In this document: positions 6,066 through 12,181 of the stretch, piece by piece
Layout: every line of letters begins with the position of its first letter
Numbering within the stretch: position 1 is the stretch's first letter
DNA from: a virus
Strand: one strand, 5' to 3'
Virus record (IMG/VR): IMGVR_UViG_3300027983_000133
Location: 1-22,072 of that record
Length of the DNA stretch: 22,072 bases
Notes under the pieces: model-generated
Seen by the model: only the letters and a program-made list of their open reading frames with translations
Told to the model about the DNA's origin: nothing
Databases searched by the model: none
Program-made: the position numbers and the translations under genes

Positions 6066-7673
6066 ATGACGAACATCAAGCCCACCGACATCGTTAAGGT
6101 CTACACACAGCGCCAACGGCGCCTATTGGGGCTGGAGGCAATCTACGCCGGGACCCAGTACGATCGGCTCGAGCCATGGTATCCGGGCGTCAGGCACATA
6201 CAGGGCGCGATCCAGCGGATCCCATGTGACCAGCGCGCCCCGCCCATTCAGTTGGGGCTCATCACAGAAAAGGTCGACAAGCTAGTTGACAAGCTAGTTG
6301 CGGTTGGGAAACTCCCTACGATAACAGGCATTAGCGACCGGTTGAATGCAATCTTGCGCGATGAGATCAACCTTGAGGAATCGCTCTACCTGCCGGCGCT
6401 AGACGTGGTCGTGAAGGGCTCGGGCTGCCTCGGATTCACGCGTCCAGACGGCATGGTCTTTGAGTCCGTCCATATCGACCCCACATGGTCCGAGCCCATC
6501 ATATCAACTCAGGCCAGTGGCGATCGGGCCAAGTCGATCGCAGCCGAGCTTGCCGCGATCGAGGGCATCACGCTTGCCCGTCCCGCACCCGGCGACCATC
6601 TTTTCGTGCCGCTTGATAGCTGGCAGGATGACGTGATTTTCCTGCGGCATGAATGGTTTTGGGAAGAGGAAATGGTTGCAGGCGCAACCGTCGAGATCGT
6701 CTACTGGCGTCGGCGTGTCGACTACACGCCGGACATGATCATCGAATATGAGGACGTCAAAGCGCTCGGGCAGGGTGCGGGCGTCGTCGAATGGCGGCTC
6801 AAGGAGGTGCCCCGGCCGCACAGATGGGGCACGGTCCCCGTTGTTTGGGTCAGAGCGCGAGGCGCGCGCCCGCGGGATATTGACGGCCCCTCGTTCATCA
6901 CACCGGCGCTGGTCAAGCTCGACCGCGCTGCCGACATCGCCGCGAGCCGCCTTGACGATTCGATCGCGTCCATCGCATGGCCCCAACTTGTCGAGCAGGA
7001 CGTGATTGACGTCGTCAGCGAGGCGCAGAACGAGATTGCGCCGGGGTTTGCCAGCGAGCAATCGCCTTTATCGAGCGAAGTGCGTCGCTATCGGTCGCAC
7101 GATGCGAGCAAGCCCGGCAAGGTCTCGATCTTGGAGATCTCGGGCGCTGGCGCCACGATCGGCCGCGAGTACGTCAAGGATCTGGAGGCCCATGTCCAGC
7201 GGCTCACCGGCATCGTCGAGTTCGATCAATCTGCGTCGGCGGGCGCGCTCTCTGGCGTTGCGATCGAGCGCATGATGGAGACGACGATCGCACGCGTGGG
7301 CGCGTATCGAGGAAGGCTCAGCGAGATGATTCGAGTCCTCGCCTTCAAGATCGGCAAGGTTATCAAAGAAGACGTGACCGCGATCAAGATCGACTGGCCG
7401 CCTATCGTCCCGCCTACCGCGCAAGAGCTTGGCGACCTGGGCTCGACGTTGATGGCCGCGGCTGGTGCGGCGGTCGTCAGCATCGAAACCGCCTCCGCGA
7501 TCTTCTCGCGGGCTGCAGGGATCGAGGACCCGGCCGCGGAGTTCGCGAAACTCGAGGTCCAAGCCGATGAGCGCTTGGCCGCCGCCCGGAACGCTATGGA
7601 CATCGGGGACCCAGAGGACGACCCAGAGGCCGAGCCTGCGCCAGGTGCTGATCCTGAACCGGTTGCCGAATGA
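6066..7673 (+). CDS. Portal protein
   Basis: The protein has 535 residues from the ATG at 6066 (MTNIKPTDIVKVYTQRQRR). The frame stays open upstream to 5829, but that stretch overlaps the large terminase and is Arg-rich nonsense; an ATG at 5991 is possible but less protein-like. No clear Shine-Dalgarno precedes 6066. The C-terminal half has the portal pattern: SAGALSGVAIERMMETT, a long helix with RLSEMIRVLAFKIGKVI, IDWPPIVPPTAQELGD, then AAGAAVVSIETASAIF and an acidic tail. Position after the large terminase and before a MuF-like gene supports the call. It forms the dodecameric ring for DNA entry and head-tail joining. The closest family is probably the SPP1 gp6-type group, which I could not confirm. 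Confidence 0.85.
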   Translation: MTNIKPTDIVKVYTQRQRRLLGLEAIYAGTQYDRLEPWYPGVRHIQGAIQRIPCDQRAPPIQLGLITEKVDKLVDKLVAVGKLPTITGISDRLNAILRDEINLEESLYLPALDVVVKGSGCLGFTRPDGMVFESVHIDPTWSEPIISTQASGDRAKSIAAELAAIEGITLARPAPGDHLFVPLDSWQDDVIFLRHEWFWEEEMVAGATVEIVYWRRRVDYTPDMIIEYEDVKALGQGAGVVEWRLKEVPRPHRWGTVPVVWVRARGARPRDIDGPSFITPALVKLDRAADIAASRLDDSIASIAWPQLVEQDVIDVVSEAQNEIAPGFASEQSPLSSEVRRYRSHDASKPGKVSILEISGAGATIGREYVKDLEAHVQRLTGIVEFDQSASAGALSGVAIERMMETTIARVGAYRGRLSEMIRVLAFKIGKVIKEDVTAIKIDWPPIVPPTAQELGDLGSTLMAAAGAAVVSIETASAIFSRAAGIEDPAAEFAKLEVQADERLAAARNAMDIGDPEDDPEAEPAPGADPEPVAE

Positions 7674-8566
7674 CGACCGATGAGAAGATTAGGCAACTGA
7701 TAGTTGCTCAAATGGAAGAGCTTGCGGGGCTCCTGCCAGAGCGGGCCGCGCAGATCGTGAGAGCCGCTAAGCGCGCTCAGGCAAGCCTGCTGAAGCGGCT
7801 CAAGGCGCTTGGTCCTGAAAGCTTTTCAGCGCAGTTCACGCGCGCGAGGCTTATCGAGATTGCCGGCATCGTAGACAGATCTGGCGCGGAGTGGGGCGAA
7901 CTCGTCGGGCGTGAGGGTCAGGCTGCGGCAGTCGAGGCCGCGCTGGTTGGAAGGCGCGGGATCGTGAAACAGCTCCAGGCCAGATCTGAGAAATTCGCTG
8001 GTCTGATCGGCAGTGTCGCGACCGTGGGCAAAGCCGCCGGCCTCGGCTCACCGGGGCTCCTTGAGTACTATCGGCAGAGCCGCGAGGCGTACGGGCTGGA
8101 GGCGATCGCGAGAATGCGCTCGCTGATGATGCGCTCGGCGCTTGAGGGGGATTCGCTGCCGGTGACATGGGCGAAGGTCAGCGATAAAATGGACATGCCG
8201 ATTTGGCGTGCCGAGCGGATCGCCCGGACCGAACACAGCTTTGCGATGCACCGGGCTCAAGTTCAGGTCGTGCGCGATCTCTTCGGCGCATCTGTTGATC
8301 AGCAATGGCGCAAACAGCTCATTACCTCATTTGACCAGCGCACTGGCTCGGATTCTGTGTCTGTCCATAACCAGATCCGCCCGATAAACAAGCCGTTTCG
8401 CGACAACGAGGGGCGGGTCTACATGCAGCCGCCGAATCGTCCCAATGACCGCGAGGTCATGGTCTTGTTGCCCGAGTGGGCCGACGCAAACGGTGACATG
8501 CCAGATGCTGAGATGGAGCCGTTTGCGGCACGCTGGCGAAAACTCGACGCTGAAGGGCGGGCTTGA
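7670..8566 (+). CDS. MuF-like minor head / head morphogenesis protein
   Basis: The 298-residue protein has its start overlapping the portal stop (ATGA). The N-terminal half is helical and rich in Ala, Arg and Leu. The C-terminal part shows the Mu gpF / SPP1 gp7 signature: WRAERIARTEHSFAMHRAQV (about 178-197), a conserved Trp-containing strand (VDQQWRKQLI), a His in SVHNQIRPINKPF, and RPNDREVMVL near the end. Family members are minor capsid proteins that bind portal or DNA and affect infectivity. No toxin domain is fused to it, as happens in some relatives. It closes the packaging module; an accessory gene block separates it from the scaffold and capsid genes. Confidence 0.85.
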   Translation: MTTDEKIRQLIVAQMEELAGLLPERAAQIVRAAKRAQASLLKRLKALGPESFSAQFTRARLIEIAGIVDRSGAEWGELVGREGQAAAVEAALVGRRGIVKQLQARSEKFAGLIGSVATVGKAAGLGSPGLLEYYRQSREAYGLEAIARMRSLMMRSALEGDSLPVTWAKVSDKMDMPIWRAERIARTEHSFAMHRAQVQVVRDLFGASVDQQWRKQLITSFDQRTGSDSVSVHNQIRPINKPFRDNEGRVYMQPPNRPNDREVMVLLPEWADANGDMPDAEMEPFAARWRKLDAEGRA

Positions 8567-8683
8567 GCGGGTTCGGATAAATCGACATGGCGAAGGTGTT
8601 TTCGTATTGACGTAAATATCCGAGTCGGGCAGACTTCAGGAGTCAGGCAGGGACGCCGGACAACACCAAAAGGAAACGACACC

Positions 8684-8902
8684 ATGAACGCAACGACCAT
8701 CAAGACCGGCGACAACCTCATCAACGTCCTCCCCAGCGGCACGGCCCTCGCGGTTGTCGCCATTGAGGACCTTTCGGACGCCAGCGGCTCGATGTGGCGC
8801 GTAGTTCCAGCGACCGATTGCAAGCCCGGCGTCAGCCACAAGCAGCTGATTAGCCGCAATAAAACATACGCATGCCCGGTCGCGAACTTGCGCCTCGCCT
8901 AA
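8684..8902 (+). CDS. Small hypothetical protein (72 aa), accessory block
   Basis: A clear AAAGGAAAC ribosome-binding site precedes the ATG at good spacing. The protein is compact and not low-complexity, with two Cys (in TDCKPGV and YACPVA), one Trp and a Lys-rich segment (SHKQLISRNKTYACP). It has no signal peptide or membrane segment and I recognise no family. The alternating hydrophobic pattern in the first half (NLINVLPSGTALAVVAIEDL) suggests a beta-rich fold. It is preceded by a 117-base gap and followed at once by a terminator, so it is probably a separate transcription unit: an extra gene carried between head genes. Confidence 0.7.
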   Translation: MNATTIKTGDNLINVLPSGTALAVVAIEDLSDASGSMWRVVPATDCKPGVSHKQLISRNKTYACPVANLRLA

Positions 8903-8908
8903 TGCACC

Positions 8909-8942
8909 AAGGGGGCGCCTCGAAAGGGGCGCCTCTTTTTTT
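8909..8942 (+). terminator. Rho-independent terminator with GAAA tetraloop
   Basis: A 13-pair stem (8909-8921 with 8926-8938, including three G-T wobbles) closes on a GAAA loop and runs into a T-tract at 8936-8942. It separates the first accessory gene from the zinc-finger gene. Confidence 0.85.
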
Positions 8943-8973
8943 CGTCCGGCTTGCCATCAAGAAGGAAAGCACC

Positions 8974-9330
8974 ATGACCGCGGAAGCCAAGACAATCGAG
9001 ACGGAGTGCGCTGCCTGTACCGGCACGGGCTCAATCGATGTCTTCAATCACTACGCGTCCGGCGTGTGCTTTACATGCAAGGGCAGCGGTATCATTTGGC
9101 TGGCGCCGTCCAAGACGCCAGCCGCCCGCGCTGCCGAGATCGGCATTGTCCGCGACGATGCGATCTGCCAGATCGTTATCATCGAAGGCGGCCACGTCGT
9201 TATCAGCAGGAGGACGCTGGCGATGGTCAACGTCTGGGCCGACGGGCGCGTTGAAGTCAGAAACGGCGTGCACGCCAGCCTCGCGCGCGCTGCAATCGAA
9301 TGGGCGCGTCGCGCGGTCGCAGCGCTCTGA
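8974..9330 (+). CDS. Small protein with a DnaJ-type CxxCxGxG zinc finger
   Basis: The protein has 118 residues from the ATG at 8974, supported by GAAGGAAAG upstream; the frame is open further upstream, but that part runs through the terminator. CAACTGTG (residues 12-19) and CFTCKGSG (32-39) form the paired CxxCxGxG knuckles of the DnaJ central zinc-binding domain, with no J domain. The rest is a hydrophobic beta-like stretch (AICQIVIIEGGHVVISRRTLAMVNVW) and a C-terminal helix (SLARAAIEWARRAVAAL). It probably binds zinc and acts as a small adaptor or chaperone-like factor. Function in the phage is unknown. It starts a run of four closely spaced small genes. Confidence 0.75.
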   Translation: MTAEAKTIETECAACTGTGSIDVFNHYASGVCFTCKGSGIIWLAPSKTPAARAAEIGIVRDDAICQIVIIEGGHVVISRRTLAMVNVWADGRVEVRNGVHASLARAAIEWARRAVAAL

Positions 9331-9357
9331 CCCACCATCCAAAAAAGGAAGCACCAA

Positions 9358-9603
9358 ATGAAAACCCCCATCGCCATCATCCGAAACCCCACCATCCACA
9401 CCGACGGATCCGGCGAGTTCTTCGGGCGCGTCGAGAGCGCCCACAAGACCCGCGAAGGAGCATGGCGGCGCTACAACGCCGCCCAAAAGGCAAATCGCCG
9501 GGCGAACCCAGGCACGCACCTTGACATTACCGTCATCGCGGTCAACTCACCAAACGAGCCGACCATCAACGAGACGACCCGCGGCAATCTGGCGCCCCTG
9601 TGA
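9358..9603 (+). CDS. Small hypothetical protein (81 aa), accessory block
   Basis: AAAAAAGGAAG precedes the ATG at normal spacing, almost the same leader as the previous gene (GGAAGCACC against GGAAAGCACC). The protein opens with a beta-like stretch (KTPIAIIRNPTIHTDGSGEFFG), has a basic helix in the middle (GAWRRYNAAQKANRRANPGTHL), and ends in an Asn/Thr-rich tail. No Cys, no membrane segment and no recognised family. The stop shares bases with the next GTG start (GTGA), so the two are probably translated together. Confidence 0.65.
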   Translation: MKTPIAIIRNPTIHTDGSGEFFGRVESAHKTREGAWRRYNAAQKANRRANPGTHLDITVIAVNSPNEPTINETTRGNLAPL

Positions 9604-9929
9604 AGGCCAAGCGTTCGCCGTGGATCCAGTGGGGTCCGATCATGGACCGGATGACCTCTGCGGCGGCTACGGCACCGGTCAAGATCCGGGCGCTTGCCGC
9701 GGCCGAAGGCGTCACCTATTGGGCGCTCTACATGCGCCTACGGCGACACTGCCCCGACGGTTACACGTTTGATCGTGGGCGTGTCGAAAAGACCGGGGCG
9801 CCCTACTGGACGCCGCCCAAGGGCGTCACTGACTCTCGGCGTCCCATGGACAAGGCGGGACTGATTGAGGCCCTCAAAGGGCCCTTCCCGCATGCTGTTT
9901 TTGTTGAAGAAGATAGCGAGCAGGCGTAA
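9600..9929 (+). CDS. Small basic protein with a helix-turn-helix-like segment (109 aa)
   Basis: GTG start overlapping the preceding stop (GTGA). Residues about 26-50 (APVKIRALAAAEGVTYWALYMRLRR) read as a helix-turn-helix, followed by DGYTFDRGRVEKTGAPYWTPP, which could be a wing or linker. The C-terminus is acidic (FVEEDSEQA). It may be a DNA-binding regulator of the accessory block or of the late genes. This is inference from pattern alone and no family was recognised. An internal ATG at 9642 could be used instead. Confidence 0.6.
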   Translation: MKAKRSPWIQWGPIMDRMTSAAATAPVKIRALAAAEGVTYWALYMRLRRHCPDGYTFDRGRVEKTGAPYWTPPKGVTDSRRPMDKAGLIEALKGPFPHAVFVEEDSEQA

Positions 9930-9971
9930 TGTTTACGTCCTGCTAGAACCCAAGCCAAAGGAATCGACGAA

Positions 9972-10175
9972 ATGCTTAATTTTTTCAAACCGGTGGTCCC
10001 CGTCAAGGTATACAACTTCGACACGGCGGTCCCCACCACCGCCAAGTACAAGGCCCGCCTTGCCGCGTATCATGCGCATCTGGCCTTCTGCGCCGCGCAT
10101 CGCAAGGAGGCCAGAAAGAACAAGCGCATGGCGGCCAAAGCCGCTTCGCATCGGCCCTACCAAAACCACGGCTAA
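9972..10175 (+). CDS. Small basic hypothetical protein (67 aa)
   Basis: CAAAGGAATC lies upstream of the ATG as a ribosome-binding site. The protein starts with a hydrophobic, Val-rich stretch (MLNFFKPVVPVKVYNF) and continues as a strongly basic, Ala-rich helix with several His and Tyr (YKARLAAYHAHLAFCAAHRKEARKNKRMAAK). This composition would suit nucleic-acid binding, but no family was recognised. The stop codon TAA lies inside the first unit of an 11-base tandem repeat that follows. It is the last gene before the long non-coding stretch and terminator. Confidence 0.6.
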   Translation: MLNFFKPVVPVKVYNFDTAVPTTAKYKARLAAYHAHLAFCAAHRKEARKNKRMAAKAASHRPYQNHG

Positions 10176-10220
10176 GAAATAGCTAAGGATTAGCTAAGGA
10201 TTAGCTAAGGATTAGCTAAG
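10170..10220. repeat. 11-base tandem repeat (AGCTAAGGATT), about 4.6 units
   Basis: A diverged unit (GGCTAAGAAAT, 10170-10180) is followed by three exact AGCTAAGGATT units (10181-10191, 10192-10202, 10203-10213) and a partial AGCTAAG (10214-10220). The 11-base period is close to one DNA turn. Because 11 is not a multiple of 3, the TAA in each unit puts stop codons in all three forward frames right after the 67-residue gene. A related GCCTAGAAATAGCT follows. Confidence 0.9.
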
Positions 10221-10250
10221 TGCCTAGAAATAGCTTGACAGCAATGACCA

Positions 10251-10393
10251 AGATCGGGCAGCCTCCCGATCTCAAGCGCCGCGCGGCTAGTCCCGGCCTT
10301 GGTTCGCCTTGAAAACGCATCAAGGTACGCCGCGCGAACGCTCCGATCTAGGTGCTAGGTTTTTTTGCTTTTTCCTTCCTAGCGCCCAGATCG
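10251..10393 (+). other. Structured non-coding stretch with several hairpins before the scaffold operon
   Basis: The gap 10176-10497 holds no credible gene. Visible structure: AGATCGGG (10251-10258) pairs with CCCGATCT (10265-10272). CTTGA (10308-10312) pairs with TCAAG (10320-10324), inside a wider GTTCGC/GCGAAC pair (10302-10307, 10334-10339). A long hairpin of 16 positions (10344-10359 with 10378-10393, one mismatch and one wobble) has an 18-base T-rich loop. CCGATCT recurs at 10343-10349, so it could compete for the first stem's AGATCGG, allowing alternative folds. A TTGACA at 10235-10240 could be a -35, but no matching -10 was found. It may be a small RNA, an attenuator, or the leader of the capsid operon. 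Confidence 0.55.
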
Positions 10394-10395
10394 AC

Positions 10396-10432
10396 AAAGA
10401 CCGACTCTCTTCACAGAAGTCGGTCTTTTTTT
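10396..10432 (+). terminator. Rho-independent terminator at the end of the accessory block
   Basis: AAAGACCGACT (10396-10406) and AGTCGGTCTTT (10418-10428) form a perfect 11-base stem with an 11-base loop, and a run of seven T (10426-10432) follows. It lies 3 bases after the long hairpin and 65 bases before the scaffold start, so the capsid genes would need antitermination, read-through or their own promoter. Confidence 0.9.
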
Positions 10433-10476
10433 GTGCCTCCGAGCGGTAGCGTCAACCTCGGATTGTTTTCGTCGAG

Positions 10477-10498
10477 TGCGCCCGACATTGTCGGCGCA
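10477..10498 (+). promoter_or_regulatory. Hairpin covering the scaffold start codon
   Basis: TGCGC (10477-10481) plus CGAC (10483-10486), with C10482 bulged, pair with GTCG (10490-10493) and GCGCA (10494-10498) around an ATT loop. The final A is the first base of the scaffold ATG. No Shine-Dalgarno is present, so translation may be limited by this structure. Confidence 0.45.
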
Positions 10499-11103
10499 TG
10501 GACGCACGAAAAAAACTAATCGCCAAGATCAAATCCCTCGCCGGCGGACCGGAGATGCTGCTTGCGGCAGCGGCCGAGCTTGAGGCGTTTGACTCCGATC
10601 TCGACGATCTGAAGGCGGACGCCGTCCGCGCAAAACGGCTCTCCAAAGAGGTCGACACCCTGCGCGCCGCTCAGGACGACCCCAAATCCGCTGAGGCGGT
10701 GACCAAGCTCACGTCCGAGCGCGATCAGGCTGTTGCCGACCTCGCCTCCGAGCGCGGCGTCCATCGCCAGAGCCGGCTGAAGTCGGCGATCGCCGACAAA
10801 CTCGGCGTGACGGATCCGAAAAAGGCGAAACGCGCCCTTGACGCGTTCCTCGCCGACTATCTCGGCGACGCGGACTTTGACGCGGAAGGGAACCTTCCCG
10901 GCATCGAGAAGTCGATGAAAGCATTCAAAGAGAAAGAATCCTTTTTCTTTGATGCCGTCGAGGCGCCAACCAAACCAAACGAGGGCGGGCGCCAAGGCGG
11001 CGTGCCGGCTCCGGCTAAGGCCAGCGGCAAGGCTGCGGGCCAAAGCCAGGACGAGAAGATCGCGGCCTGGCGTGAACAACTTAGTGGAGGGAAGACCAAA
11101 TGA
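10498..11103 (+). CDS. Capsid scaffold protein (phage GP20-like)
   Basis: The 201-residue protein is highly charged and helical. Residues about 25-90 are coiled-coil-like (LEAFDSDLDDLKADAVRAKRL and following heptads). Then comes LKSAIADKLGVTDPKKAKRALDAFL, DFDAEGNLPGIEKSMKAFKEKESFFF, and a Gly/Pro/Ala-rich linker to a short C-terminal helix (DEKIAAWREQLSGG). The middle block matches the usual layout of GP20-type scaffolds, where a short C-terminal helix binds the capsid protein. Position before the decoration and capsid genes agrees. It would guide prohead assembly and then leave the shell. The stop overlaps the next start (ATGA). Confidence 0.8.
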   Translation: MDARKKLIAKIKSLAGGPEMLLAAAAELEAFDSDLDDLKADAVRAKRLSKEVDTLRAAQDDPKSAEAVTKLTSERDQAVADLASERGVHRQSRLKSAIADKLGVTDPKKAKRALDAFLADYLGDADFDAEGNLPGIEKSMKAFKEKESFFFDAVEAPTKPNEGGRQGGVPAPAKASGKAAGQSQDEKIAAWREQLSGGKTK

Positions 11104-12080
11104 GAGTTGGAAGCACCGAACTCGCGAGCAACCCCAATTACCTCGCCTCGCACAGGGCAATCGGAGCCTGCGACGGCGGTACGATCCCCAAGGATAACGA
11201 CGCGGTCAATGGTGCCGGCACTGTTACGCCTTACGGACGCATCAAGCCCGGCACCGTGCTGGCGCAAGATGCCACCGGGCTCCTGCACCCGTGCGGACTC
11301 ACTGAGGCCACAGCCGCGGCAACCGCGGTCAACGCCCTAGTCGTCGCTGATTCGGCGGCCTTCCGTGTGGGTGACCTCGTGTCTCTCGCCGGGGCCGATG
11401 GTCCGGGCACGACGTTTGCGGCTGGCGCTGCCGCGGCTACGCTGACTGTCAAGCCGAAGGTTAGCGCTCTGGACATCCAGATCGTCGTGTCTGGCACCTC
11501 GACCGCGTTCAGCACCACCTATAACCCGATCACGAATCTGATTCTGATCAACAGCGCGACATCGGGCGCGGCGGCTGCTACCACGACCCTCGCGGAGATT
11601 GTCGCGGTGCTCCTGTCGACCTACGGGGCGCTTATCGCGTCGGCGTCGGCGTCGAGCGGTGCGGCCATCGCGGCCACCACGGCGGCGACTGACGTCGGAA
11701 CGGCGGCCTATGCCGCCGTCGCATCGGACCGCGCTGTCGTGACCGTCGTTCAGGCAACGAAGACCATCACGCTGGACGGCGCGGCCTTCAATGTGGCCGT
11801 TGGCGATTTCCTCGTGAAAAACCTCGCCTACGTCCCCTGCGGCGTCAATGACGTGGATGTTTCCACGATCCGATATGACGACGTGACGGAGATCCAAGAG
11901 GCTCGCATCACGACCTATCGCGTTGAGGGTGACCTTCGGTCCTCGCTCGTGATCGGCGCGTCGAATGACGGCCTGCTCAAGAAGGCCCTCTCGGGCGACC
12001 TCTGGCCTGACCCGCTTAATGGCGGGGCGCTTCGCCGCTCGGACGCCGCCCTCGTCGGGTTCCGGTTCAAGGCCATCTAA
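11100..12080 (+). CDS. Head decoration-like protein with long Ala/Thr-rich middle
   Basis: The protein has 326 residues; GTGGAGGGAAG upstream and an ATGA overlap support the start. Residues about 48-65 (IKPGTVLAQDATGLLHPC) match the loop common in small head-decoration proteins. The C-terminus (about 285-326: RSSLVIGASNDGLLKKALSGD, GGALRRSDAALVGFRFK) also looks structural. Between them lies an Ala/Thr/Ser/Val-rich region (about 68-240) with repeated AATTAAT-like words that makes the protein much larger than lambda gpD (about 110 residues). It may carry an inserted surface domain. Its place between scaffold and major capsid genes is the usual one for a decoration protein, which stabilises the expanded shell. 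The exact family is not confirmed. Confidence 0.65.
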   Translation: MRVGSTELASNPNYLASHRAIGACDGGTIPKDNDAVNGAGTVTPYGRIKPGTVLAQDATGLLHPCGLTEATAAATAVNALVVADSAAFRVGDLVSLAGADGPGTTFAAGAAAATLTVKPKVSALDIQIVVSGTSTAFSTTYNPITNLILINSATSGAAAATTTLAEIVAVLLSTYGALIASASASSGAAIAATTAATDVGTAAYAAVASDRAVVTVVQATKTITLDGAAFNVAVGDFLVKNLAYVPCGVNDVDVSTIRYDDVTEIQEARITTYRVEGDLRSSLVIGASNDGLLKKALSGDLWPDPLNGGALRRSDAALVGFRFKAI

Positions 12081-12087
12081 GACCTTT

Positions 12088-12143
12088 GGCGCCTTCGGGC
12101 GCCGATCAATACCACTGAACAAACGGCAGCGGGGCGACCCGCT
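12088..12143 (+). promoter_or_regulatory. Two tetraloop hairpins in the capsid gene leader
   Basis: GGCGCC (12088-12093) TTCG GGCGCC (12098-12103) makes a UUCG-loop hairpin, and AGCGGG (12128-12133) GCGA CCCGCT (12138-12143) makes a GNRA-loop hairpin. No T-tract follows either, so neither is a normal terminator. They may mark an mRNA processing or stabilising point between the decoration and capsid genes. Confidence 0.6.
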
Positions 12144-12181
12144 CACTATCTCGGCGGACGACCCGCCAACGGAGAATGAAC

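Noticed and set aside
8607-8635. Promoter before the first accessory gene (TTGACG at 8607-8612)
   Set aside because: No acceptable -10 sequence occurs 16-18 bases downstream, so it was not listed as a feature.
10181-10220. CRISPR-like or phase-variable repeat
   Set aside because: The units are directly adjacent with no spacers, and they lie after a stop codon, so copy number cannot switch a reading frame.
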